Source: CG2-30-44-17 sp964344725
Lineage (GTDB): Bacteria > Patescibacteriota > Gracilibacteria > UBA1369 > UBA12470
Assembly (NCBI GenBank): GCA_964344725.1
Contig: CAYFOI010000010.1
Coordinates: forward strand, 1 to 41,824
Direction: 5' to 3'
Length of the DNA stretch: 41,824 nt
Part shown: piece after piece, positions 24,154 through 31,000 of the stretch
Layout of the letters: every line of letters begins with the position of its first letter
Position numbering within the stretch: position 1 is the stretch's first letter
Program-made: the position numbers and the translations under genes
Notes under the pieces: model-generated
Seen by the model: only the letters and a program-made list of their open reading frames with translations
What the model was told of the DNA's origin: nothing
The model's database searches: none

Positions 24154-25845
24154 TCAATACTCCCCCAGCACTTTCAGCTTCGCTACTTTCTTCTTGATAG
24201 CCTTGAGTGCTTTCTCTGATGATTTAAGTGTACCTAAGAAGTCGACGAAGAATACATAGTCTCCTAGCGAGTGTTCTGCAGGACGTGATTCTAACCTCGT
24301 AAGGTTGATACCTGCGTCCGAGAAGTCTCCGAGAACACTGTGTAGCGATCCTGCGCTATCTTTTGAGAAATGGAAGGCGATTGAGACCTGTTTTGGCTTA
24401 GTTTTTAACCTGAGGTTTGCGTCCTTGTGCGTGATTAGGACGAAAGTCGTTGTGTTTCGTTTGTCGTTTTCTATGCTGCGATCTAAGATTTTAAATCCGA
24501 AATTTTGTGCTGCTTTTACCGGTCCAATTACTGCTGCATCTTCTAGCTTCATCTTTTTTACGTATTCAAAAGCTGCTGATGTACTAGATTTTTTCTCTAT
24601 TTCAGCTTTTTTATAATTCTTCTTTATAAAATCCGAGCACTGATAAAGCGCTTGCGGGTGAGAATATATGGCCTTTATCTTCGCATCTTTATTCAAAACA
24701 GCCAGGCAATGATGTATAGGCATTTTGAATTCAGCTTTGATCTGAACATTCTTCTTGAAAAGTCCGTCCATAGTTTCTCGAATTGTTCCGTGCAAGATGT
24801 TTTCTATCGGGACTACACCTGCAAAAACCTTCTTCTTAGCTACAGCATCAAACACCGCATCAACACTTGGCAAACAACATATCTCTTTTTTTAGCTTTAA
24901 ATTGGTTTTCACTTTTTGAGCTGCGAAGTACGAATATGAGTTCTTTGGACCTAGAACTGCTATGTCGTCTTTTGAATACTTTTTTTGTTCGATGGTTGGT
25001 TTTTTGTTGAATTTTTCTAGCCATTGAATGATGATCCAATCGCTCTCTTTTTGGGCTTTATACCTGTAATCGCCCAGAAATTCCGACGCTTCGTTGAAGC
25101 ATTTACAGAAGCCGTCTAAATCTTTCTTTTTAACGATTTCATAGAGTTCTTCTGCTGCTTCGATGAATGTTTTTATCACATCGGGAATACGCTCATTGTG
25201 TATCTGGATATTCCCGTACAGATTAGGATCGTGAGATAATATTCTTGCTGCTATTTCTGTTTTCAAGCCTGAAGCTGGACTTGCGAACGGAAGTAAATCG
25301 TTAACTTTGACTCCCCTTTCTTTTAAAGCTTTTCCAAAAGTGAACTCTGCAAAGTGAACAAGACCCTGTACGAGGCTCATTAATTTATCGTGCTGCTCAG
25401 CTGTTAATTTGTGCAGAATCATTCCTCCTTTGTTACCAAAAATATCTTCGGCCCATTTAAGCCATTTACCAGGTCTGTCTGGGCACATTAGTATCTTCTG
25501 ACCTGGACCGAAAGTTGTATTGTTACACATAGGGTGGAGTCCTATTACCGATGCTTTTCCTTTTGACATTTCGCGGACAGGCATTTCTTTGACCGATGTA
25601 AGGTCCATAATTAGCTGAGACGGCCTTAGGTGCTGTACAATTTTTTTGATCACGGATTCAGTCTTGTCTATGGGCACAGAGACGATTACGACATCAGATT
25701 TTTTTACTAGCTGGGTGTTGCTAAGCTTGGTTTTGATATCCGAGATCAAGATTTCGTAGCCTAAATTCTCGAAGAAATCAGCAAAGGCGCTCCCCATCTT
25801 TCCTTTACCGCCTATGATTCCGATGGTTAGTTTTTTGGTTGGCAT
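24154..25845 (-). CDS. Fused prephenate dehydrogenase-prephenate dehydratase with ACT domain (TyrA-PheA)
   Basis: 563 residues. Residues 1-285 are TyrA-like: NAD fold IGIIGGKGKMGSAFADFF, SVPIDKTESVI, LHPMC (catalytic His) and the all-helical C-terminal domain. Residues about 293-472 are prephenate dehydratase: LGPKNSYSYFAA, VVPIENILHGTIRETMD and NTTTFVLI at 464-471, where the usual T-R-F triplet reads T-T-F. Residues about 486-560 are a regulatory ACT domain with GSLHSVLGDF and ESRP, the phenylalanine-binding signatures. Both activities act on prephenate, toward tyrosine and phenylalanine. No chorismate mutase domain is visible between them. Follows the YtxH-like gene by 14 nt. Confidence 0.88.
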   Translation of the reverse strand: MPTKKLTIGIIGGKGKMGSAFADFFENLGYEILISDIKTKLSNTQLVKKSDVVIVSVPIDKTESVIKKIVQHLRPSQLIMDLTSVKEMPVREMSKGKASVIGLHPMCNNTTFGPGQKILMCPDRPGKWLKWAEDIFGNKGGMILHKLTAEQHDKLMSLVQGLVHFAEFTFGKALKERGVKVNDLLPFASPASGLKTEIAARILSHDPNLYGNIQIHNERIPDVIKTFIEAAEELYEIVKKKDLDGFCKCFNEASEFLGDYRYKAQKESDWIIIQWLEKFNKKPTIEQKKYSKDDIAVLGPKNSYSYFAAQKVKTNLKLKKEICCLPSVDAVFDAVAKKKVFAGVVPIENILHGTIRETMDGLFKKNVQIKAEFKMPIHHCLAVLNKDAKIKAIYSHPQALYQCSDFIKKNYKKAEIEKKSSTSAAFEYVKKMKLEDAAVIGPVKAAQNFGFKILDRSIENDKRNTTTFVLITHKDANLRLKTKPKQVSIAFHFSKDSAGSLHSVLGDFSDAGINLTRLESRPAEHSLGDYVFFVDFLGTLKSSEKALKAIKKKVAKLKVLGEY

Positions 25846-25859
25846 AATAATTTACAGGG

Positions 25860-26420
25860 TTATTTTTTCTTTTTCGTGGCTTTTTTTGGAGTAGCTTTCT
25901 TTTCTACTTTTGCAGCCGTTTTCTTAACCTTGCTTGCTGCTTTTTTAACCGTTTTTCGAGCTTTTGTTTCTGCTTTTTTTGCAGTTTTTTTTGCTTTGGA
26001 TACGGTTTTCTTTGCTTTTTTGGTTTGTTTCTTAACCTCTCCTTCTATCTCTGACTTTTTGTGTTTTGCATATTTGTTAGCCAGTTTCTTTAATTTTTCT
26101 GCTTTGTCATGAGCTTTTTCGACCCATTTATCGATATCTTCTTGTTTAACCTTTGTTATTTTCGCGGTTTCGCCTTTGATTTTGTCGAAAAATCCTTGGA
26201 CTTCTTCTGTTTCAGCGACCTCTTTCATAAGATCTAAGATCTCTTCTCCCATTTTTTTAAGGTCGTTTCCTACAGCTTTTGCTCCTGTTCCACCTTTTTT
26301 TCTTTCGGCTCCAATTTTTTTTCTAAGATCTTTGCCTTTGCCTGGTGCAAACAAAATACCTGTAGCAGCTCCTGTAAGAAGCCCTAGTGCTAGTGCAATT
26401 TTGCCTCCTTTTTTTGCCAT
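25860..26420 (-). CDS. YtxH-like protein with histone H1-like Lys/Ala tail
   Basis: 186 residues. The N-terminus (KIALALGLLTGAATGILFAPGKGKDLRKKI) is a YtxH-type single glycine-rich TM followed by the LFAP-x-x-G-x-x-L-R motif. After a helical middle, residues about 115-186 are nearly only Lys, Ala, Thr and Val in KKAxxKxxKTxKK repeats, like histone H1 or bacterial HU-tail proteins. It could bind DNA or polyanionic surface material near the membrane; which one cannot be told from sequence. Sits between maf and tyrA-pheA in one transcription unit. Confidence 0.75.
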   Translation of the reverse strand: MAKKGGKIALALGLLTGAATGILFAPGKGKDLRKKIGAERKKGGTGAKAVGNDLKKMGEEILDLMKEVAETEEVQGFFDKIKGETAKITKVKQEDIDKWVEKAHDKAEKLKKLANKYAKHKKSEIEGEVKKQTKKAKKTVSKAKKTAKKAETKARKTVKKAASKVKKTAAKVEKKATPKKATKKKK

Positions 26421-26454
26421 TTTATTTTTGTTTTAAGTACTATGGTAACTTAAT

Positions 26455-27063
26455 TTATATCATGTTTATTAGCTCTTCATCAAACTCTTTGAACATCTGG
26501 TTTAGTCTGAACATCGGCAGTCCAACAACATTGAAGTAATCACCATCAATTTTCTCTATAAAAAGCGATCCAAGACCTTGGATTGCGAAAGCTGCGGCCT
26601 TGTCCATTGATTCGCCTGATTTTATGTAATGATCGATTTCGTCAGGACTCATTTTGGCGAATGTAACATAAGTTCTTTCTGCATAAGATTTCTTCTGCTT
26701 TATGTTGCCATCTTTGTCAGTTTCTATGATGACTATTGCTGAGATGACTTCGTGAGTTGTGCCATTTAGGATTTTCAAGATGCGTTTTGCATCTTCAAAG
26801 TCTTTTGGTTTGCCCAAAATATGATTTTGGTAAGCTCCAATTGTATCAACTCCTAATATGTATGAGTCTTGGTGTTTTTTTGCTACTTCGATAGCTTTCC
26901 CTTCAGCGTTTTGGATAGCTATTGCGGACGGAGTTAATTCTTCGGCATCTAGAATCTCTTCGTAATCTGTTGCAGGATCTATTTCAAATTTGAGTCCGAT
27001 GTCTTCGAGTAATTGCTTTCTACGAGGACTTTTCGATGCGAGAATGAGTGGTTTTGACAGCAT
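26455..27063 (-). CDS. maf: Maf-like nucleoside triphosphate pyrophosphatase
   Basis: 202 residues. Family motifs: LASKSPRRKQLL at the N-terminus, GVDTIG, GKPKDFEDAKRIL, and the C-terminal SGESMDKAAAFAIQG with VVGLPM. Maf proteins hydrolyse non-canonical or selected pyrimidine NTPs and are linked to septum formation. Its start lies 44 nt inside the end of the cohesin gene, so it is in the same minus-strand operon. Confidence 0.92.
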   Translation of the reverse strand: MLSKPLILASKSPRRKQLLEDIGLKFEIDPATDYEEILDAEELTPSAIAIQNAEGKAIEVAKKHQDSYILGVDTIGAYQNHILGKPKDFEDAKRILKILNGTTHEVISAIVIIETDKDGNIKQKKSYAERTYVTFAKMSPDEIDHYIKSGESMDKAAAFAIQGLGSLFIEKIDGDYFNVVGLPMFRLNQMFKEFDEELINMI

Positions 27064-27787
27064 TGCGGCGTATTAAGGGTTTGCGCCAAGCAATATAACA
27101 AATGGCAAGAAGCATCGAAAGTATACTTATGACAATAATGGTTATCGTCGTATGCGTGCGTGGAATATTAAGGACATTTGCCATCATAGTATTTGGCGGT
27201 TCGTCTTCCTCTTGGGTCTCGGTTTCGATAGGTTGCAATGGTTCTATTAGGCTATCTTCTGTCGCAAGAATTATGTCTTTTTCCTCCTCCATGTATACAG
27301 TCTGGTCTATCCATTCAATATTCTGCAAATCTTCTCTTTTCCCTTCGTCATTAATTTTTGAAATTATTGGATTTTTGAAAACAAGCTCCGTATCAACCTT
27401 TTCAATAATATCAAAATTGAACGCTATGATCGTGCCGGTAGCATTAACCTCCTGATCTGCTCTTTTTAAAGTTATTCCAGCAATAACCCTGCCTCCAAGA
27501 TGATTTATATCGTAAGTCACTAGATAAATCGGCTCCCCTCCGCTTTCAAAGAAAGCCCCCTCTTCGTATGAAGAATATGAGAGCACTTCTGGATCATAAG
27601 CCAAATCGAAGGCAATACCTATCACAGGTTCTGTTAAGTTGTTAGCGCTAATAACTGCTGTAAGTTCTGTATCAGACTCGTACGTGTCTATGGCAATCTG
27701 ATTGTCAGCTGCTTGTGTTTTAGGCGCCGCTGCAAGTAGAAGCAGCAATACAGTCCAGATTATCATTGTTTTTACTTTGATTGACAT
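27020..27787 (-). CDS. Membrane-anchored cohesin-domain protein
   Basis: 255 residues. Signal peptide 1-26 (ending KTQA), a cohesin-like beta domain about 28-165 with IGIAFDLAYDPEVLSY, the EGAFF strand, GGRVIAGITL and GTIIAFNFDI, then an acidic linker and one TM helix (about 213-233) with a basic cytoplasmic tail. Cohesins bind dockerin modules in cellulosomes and other surface assemblies. The adjacent upstream gene codes for a secreted protein with a dockerin, so this may be the cell-surface receptor for it. Domain call is from pattern recognition, interaction is inferred. Confidence 0.75.
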   Translation of the reverse strand: MSIKVKTMIIWTVLLLLLAAAPKTQAADNQIAIDTYESDTELTAVISANNLTEPVIGIAFDLAYDPEVLSYSSYEEGAFFESGGEPIYLVTYDINHLGGRVIAGITLKRADQEVNATGTIIAFNFDIIEKVDTELVFKNPIISKINDEGKREDLQNIEWIDQTVYMEEEKDIILATEDSLIEPLQPIETETQEEDEPPNTMMANVLNIPRTHTTITIIVISILSMLLAICYIAWRKPLIRRNAVKTTHSRIEKSS

Positions 27788-27803
27788 GGGTTAAGGTGTT
27801 AAG

Positions 27804-27845
27804 GGAGGAGACCCGAATGGTCTTTGCGAATAAAAGGCCTCCTCC
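27804..27845 (-). promoter_or_regulatory. Stable hairpin between the two cohesin genes
   Basis: On the minus strand GGAGGAG (27839-27845) pairs with CTCCTCC (27804-27810), with an inner AGACC-ATTCG-GGTCT hairpin. No T tract follows, so it is more likely an RNA-processing or stability element than a terminator, and could set different levels for the two surface proteins. Confidence 0.5.
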
Positions 27846-27859
27846 ATCTATAACTACAA

Positions 27860-29278
27860 CTATTCTGTCTCGTAAGTTAACGCCCAATTTATTCCCAAAT
27901 CGATGAGATCGCTTCCATTAATATTTCCATCATAAGTTGTATCTATTAATACATCGTAATCTTCATCCGAATATGTCTCACCATAATGCTGAGCGAGGTT
28001 TTCCAAATCACGTCCATCTACTCTGTCTGAACGGTTGTTATCTCCTTTAAGTCCACGAGAATCCGAACCTGATACCGATACAGCTTCACTCTCTGAATCA
28101 CCTGCTATTGTTATAATCTGGTATGAGTATGTATTGTCTGGAATTATGTATGAGTCATCTGTATAAGTAAGATCTGTAACGCTTGTGAGTTCTTCATAAT
28201 CACCTGCTGAGTTTAGCTTCAAAAGCCTGTAAGAGTCTGCGCTATCTACAGCATCCCATGTCAAAACTATCGAATATCGTTCTGTTCCTTCTGCAGCTGA
28301 CACATTTGATACTTGATCTACGCTTGCAGCTTCCGAACCTATTTGAGTGCTTTCAAAATCTGCTTCTATGTCAGCATCTACACTGGCTACAAAGCTGTTT
28401 GAAGTAGAAATCGTGATTGATGAACTTGAAGCGTCAACAATTAGAAATTCTATTTCGAAAAGCGTTCCGTCTCCACTGGCTCCTGTTTTCTCGTCTTGAG
28501 TACGTGCTTCACCTATTACCACAGTTCCTTCTTCGCCGTTCTCTAGCTCTGCGTTGAAAGACGTTGAGACCGAACCTGATTCGCTCAAAAAATCGCCTTG
28601 AGTCGTGGATTGATAAGTTAGTCCTGAACCATCGTAATCTATATCAAATCCATATGAGAAAAGATCTGTGACGTCCGAAATTGTTGCGGTTACCGTGACT
28701 GTATCTCCTTCACTTGGTTCTGAGTCAGAAACCTCCAGTGCAACTATTGTACCTGTTGAGCTTTCGCTAACGCTGTTTAGTGCTTTTGGTGTGGATCCAC
28801 TATCATCTGTGCAGTCGCTCCAGTTGTCGCTTCCTTCAGCTGTTGAGTCGATTCTCTCCATTGAGGCCTTTGTATCGTTGTCACCTGCTGGCCATGCTCC
28901 TCCAGATGAATTAACTGTATCGATCGCCGTTCCTGAATCGTCGAGTAACTCTAGCGAATCACCTGAGTTAGCAAGAGAAAGGCTTACCTCTAAATCTGCA
29001 TCGCTGTGATTCCCTAGCAAAAAATATCCATTAGCGGAGATTGTACCAGAAAGTTCGTAGGTTGTGCTGTCGTCATCTAGAATTGTCCAACCCGTTAAAT
29101 TAACTTCTGAACTTGTGTTGTTCTTGAGTTCAATCCATTCGGCCGATGAGTCATCCTCTGAACCCGCCCAAGCCACCTCGTTGATTACAACGTCTAGGGC
29201 TGATGCGGCTTTTGCCTCGATTTTCAGGCTTGGAACTAGAAGAAGTATTAGTAACAACGTCGAAATGTACTTTTTCAT
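27860..29278 (-). CDS. Secreted LTD-cohesin-FN3-dockerin protein
   Basis: 472 residues. Signal peptide (about 1-25); lamin-tail domain about 27-165 (VVINEVAWAG, AEWIELKNN, NLTGWTI, GYFLLG); cohesin about 177-312 (GDTVTVTATISDV, YGFDIDYD, GTLFEIEFLIV); FN3 about 320-405 (IVLTWDAVDSADSYRLLK); dockerin about 411-466 with two calcium-loop repeats, GDNNRSDRVDGRDLENLA and DTTYDGNINGSDLIDLG, each with acidic or polar residues at positions 1, 3, 5, 9 and 12. No C-terminal membrane anchor. Having both cohesin and dockerin, it could chain with itself or dock on the anchored cohesin encoded next. Confidence 0.85.
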   Translation of the reverse strand: MKKYISTLLLILLLVPSLKIEAKAASALDVVINEVAWAGSEDDSSAEWIELKNNTSSEVNLTGWTILDDDSTTYELSGTISANGYFLLGNHSDADLEVSLSLANSGDSLELLDDSGTAIDTVNSSGGAWPAGDNDTKASMERIDSTAEGSDNWSDCTDDSGSTPKALNSVSESSTGTIVALEVSDSEPSEGDTVTVTATISDVTDLFSYGFDIDYDGSGLTYQSTTQGDFLSESGSVSTSFNAELENGEEGTVVIGEARTQDEKTGASGDGTLFEIEFLIVDASSSSITISTSNSFVASVDADIEADFESTQIGSEAASVDQVSNVSAAEGTERYSIVLTWDAVDSADSYRLLKLNSAGDYEELTSVTDLTYTDDSYIIPDNTYSYQIITIAGDSESEAVSVSGSDSRGLKGDNNRSDRVDGRDLENLAQHYGETYSDEDYDVLIDTTYDGNINGSDLIDLGINWALTYETE

Positions 29279-29390
29279 TTTTCGTTTTGATTAGTTTGTA
29301 AAAATTTCCGTGTGCACAGGGGAAAGGATGCCCAAATTAGCACAGTGATATTAAAAAAAGCTGAAAAAATGAGTTTCGTGCGGATTTTGT

Positions 29391-29419
29391 TTGACTTATA
29401 CCTTTATTTACCTTATATT
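29391..29419 (+). promoter_or_regulatory. rpsT promoter
   Basis: TTGACT (29391-29396), 17-nt spacer, TATATT (29414-29419). About 23 nt of leader to the rpsT ATG, with no Shine-Dalgarno. Confidence 0.65.
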
Positions 29420-29448
29420 CTCCCTCGCTAAACTTTTAGAAAGATTTT

Positions 29449-29715
29449 ATGCCAATTACATCAGCAGCAAAAAAAGCACTAAAGCAATCTCGAGTAAAAC
29501 AAGCTCGTAACTACAACACACGTACTAAGTATAAGAGAGCTATGCGTGATGTAGTCGATGCTGTTAAAGCTGGAAAGGTTGATGAAGCTGTAAAGGCTCT
29601 GCCACGCGCTCAAAAAGAGATCGATATGGCTACAAAAAAGAAAGTTCTTGATAAGAAAACTGCTGCTAGAAGGAAGTCTTTGCTTGCTAGGACAATTGCG
29701 AAGGCTGGGAAGTAG
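29449..29715 (+). CDS. rpsT: 30S ribosomal protein S20 (bS20)
   Basis: 88 residues, the usual length. Starts MPITSAAKKALKQSRVKQAR and shows the basic helical pattern NYNTRTKYKRAMRDVVDAV, KALPRAQKEIDMATKKKVLDKKTAARRKSLLAR. bS20 binds the 5' and 3' minor domains of 16S rRNA. Monocistronic, with its own promoter, a TAG heptamer array at the stop and a terminator. Confidence 0.95.
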   Translation: MPITSAAKKALKQSRVKQARNYNTRTKYKRAMRDVVDAVKAGKVDEAVKALPRAQKEIDMATKKKVLDKKTAARRKSLLARTIAKAGK

Positions 29716-29743
29716 TTTGTAGCTGGTAGCTTGTAGGTTGTAG
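29713..29743 (+). repeat. TAG-heptamer array starting at the rpsT stop
   Basis: TAG at 29713, 29720, 29727, 29734 and 29741, exactly 7 nt apart. Units TAGTTTG, TAGCTGG, TAGCTTG, TAGGTTG. Confidence 0.88.
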
Positions 29744-29757
29744 TGGGTGGTTTTTTT

Positions 29758-29775
29758 AATGCAATTGCATTTTTT
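29758..29775 (+). terminator. rpsT terminator
   Basis: 14-nt perfect palindrome AATGCAATTGCATT (29758-29771) followed by a T run to 29775. Its right arm also supplies the -35 of the tRNA promoter. Confidence 0.6.
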
Positions 29776-29793
29776 GCGGCTTCACATTAAAAT
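29765..29793 (+). promoter_or_regulatory. tRNA promoter overlapping the rpsT terminator
   Basis: TTGCAT (29765-29770), 17-nt spacer, TAAAAT (29788-29793). Predicted start near 29800, 30 nt before the mature tRNA 5' end. Confidence 0.5.
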
Positions 29794-29830
29794 TGCGTTT
29801 GCTTGTTTTTATGAGCATCTTTGAAAATTT

Positions 29831-29906
29831 GGGCCTGTAGCTCAGTGGTTAGAGCAGTCGGCTCATAACCGATTGGTCGTTGGTTCAAGTCCAACCAGGC
29901 CCACCA
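29831..29906 (+). tRNA. tRNA with CAU anticodon, probably tRNA-Ile2 (otherwise tRNA-Met)
   Basis: Complete cloverleaf with encoded CCA: acceptor GGGCCTG/CAGGCCC (7 bp), D stem GCTC/GAGC, anticodon stem GTCGG/CCGAT with loop CTCATAA (anticodon CAT), variable loop, T stem GTTGG/CCAAC with TTCAAGT loop. The AGTGGTTAGAGCAG and TTGGTCG-TTGGTTCAAGTCCA segments resemble bacterial tRNA-Ile2, whose C34 is made lysidine by TilS to read AUA, more than elongator tRNA-Met. The first acceptor pair G-C excludes initiator tRNA. Its last 16 bases are repeated at 30349-30364. Confidence 0.9.
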
Positions 29907-29911
29907 TGAGC

Positions 29912-29940
29912 TTGACTTTTGTCAAGGTCGCTGTCATAAT
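29912..29940 (+). promoter_or_regulatory. Promoter just after the tRNA
   Basis: TTGACT (29912-29917), 17-nt spacer, CATAAT (29935-29940), starting 5 nt after the tRNA CCA. The -35 lies in a hairpin CTTGAC-TTTT-GTCAAG that may also end the tRNA transcript. Confidence 0.55.
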
Positions 29941-29975
29941 TGGGTTTCGAAGTTAATTTCTAATGTTAAGACCTT

Positions 29976-30308
29976 ATGACTGAAGTAAAAACCGTTCAAT
30001 GCAGAGAGCAAGTTTCTGCTGCTATTAAAGCTTTAACGCATGCCAATTTAATTCCATCAGGTTTATATGGGGATACTCTTACAGAGGTGCGAGCAAAAGC
30101 TGAACAAGCTATTCTTTCAGGTTCGGATGAAGAAATAACAACTGCTGCGATACATCTTGTGAATGCATTTGATCAAGCAAATACCAATGACATGATCGTA
30201 ACACATCCTGAAGGACCAAATGCTGAAGCGACGATACATGCACTAAGAGGTACATTAAATACTGACATGCAGAGAACTATTTTGACTCGTCAGCAATATG
30301 ACGCTTAA
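29976..30308 (+). CDS. Hypothetical 110-aa protein in the tRNA-bounded segment
   Basis: No family recognised. The product is a soluble, mostly helical protein, rich in Ala, Thr and Glu, with one cysteine and no membrane segment. It has its own promoter and lies entirely between the tRNA 3' end and a 16-bp copy of that end at 30349-30364, so it looks like the cargo of a small inserted unit. No integrase is encoded within the 458-bp segment. Confidence 0.55.
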   Translation: MTEVKTVQCREQVSAAIKALTHANLIPSGLYGDTLTEVRAKAEQAILSGSDEEITTAAIHLVNAFDQANTNDMIVTHPEGPNAEATIHALRGTLNTDMQRTILTRQQYDA

Positions 30309-30348
30309 ATTTGTATTAGCAATTGGCCCCCATAAGTTCTAAAACCAC

Positions 30349-30364
30349 CCAACCAGGCCCACCA
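30349..30364 (+). repeat. 16-bp copy of the tRNA 3' end (attachment-site-like)
   Basis: CCAACCAGGCCCACCA here is identical to 29891-29906 (T-stem 3' half, acceptor 3' strand and CCA). No cloverleaf can be built from the sequence before it, so it is a fragment, not a second tRNA. It bounds a 458-bp segment (29907-30364), as expected of an att repeat left by integration at a tRNA gene. Confidence 0.75.
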
Positions 30365-30367
30365 GCA

Positions 30368-30395
30368 TTGACAATGCGCTTTTTCGTGCTAGAAT
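30368..30395 (+). promoter_or_regulatory. Promoter just after the tRNA-end copy
   Basis: TTGACA (30368-30373), 16-nt spacer, TAGAAT (30390-30395), starting 3 nt after the repeated CCA. The layout copies that after the intact tRNA. Confidence 0.65.
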
Positions 30396-30419
30396 TTGCA
30401 ACTATTAACAAGTGTTTTT

Positions 30420-30989
30420 ATGACTGATTCCCCTATAGGATATTACTTAGTTCATCAAGATTGTTTTAACTCTGAAAGGCGCGAAGTAGAGGAATTGCGC
30501 CAAAGTCTTCACGGTTGCCAATCTCCAGAATTAGTGGCGGCTCTTCAACAAGTCATTGATGCAAGAAGAGAGTTAATCAATCATACGATGTCACATATTA
30601 TGGATACAGCTAGAGGTGCTGCTATTGCTCCACGAGGTGCAGATACAGGCACTACTAGAGATCAAATATTAGAAGCTAAAGCTGGTTTTGAAGCATTTCG
30701 TCAGGGAATTCGCACAATGCTTGGAAATGAGTATCTTGTAGGTGAGATTTTTATAGCAAAATCCAGCCTAGCCCCTGACAATAATCCATCTCTTATGTTC
30801 ACGCTTTATCGAGCTTGGGGAGATGATGCAAATAGCTATGATGTGTCTATTAGCATGGATGTTGTGACGCAAGATATGCAAATGTATCGAGATAGAGGAG
30901 CTCTTTCAGCACCTGAAATGAATACATCTGTTACATTTGACACTTTTGAGGAAAAATTAGCGCAAATTCTTGCAGCTTCTAATGAATAA
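30420..30989 (+). CDS. Hypothetical 189-aa protein
   Basis: ATG 30420 (MTDSPIGYYLVHQDC...) is chosen; an earlier non-ATG start at 30396 lies at the promoter. Residues 20-75 are helical with heptad-like Leu/Val, and 90-189 look alpha/beta with repeated acidic patches. No signal peptide or TM. Not recognised. It shares a promoter with the methyltransferase 11 nt downstream, so the two are probably one unit. Confidence 0.6.
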   Translation: MTDSPIGYYLVHQDCFNSERREVEELRQSLHGCQSPELVAALQQVIDARRELINHTMSHIMDTARGAAIAPRGADTGTTRDQILEAKAGFEAFRQGIRTMLGNEYLVGEIFIAKSSLAPDNNPSLMFTLYRAWGDDANSYDVSISMDVVTQDMQMYRDRGALSAPEMNTSVTFDTFEEKLAQILAASNE

Positions 30990-31000
30990 TATTTATCTTG

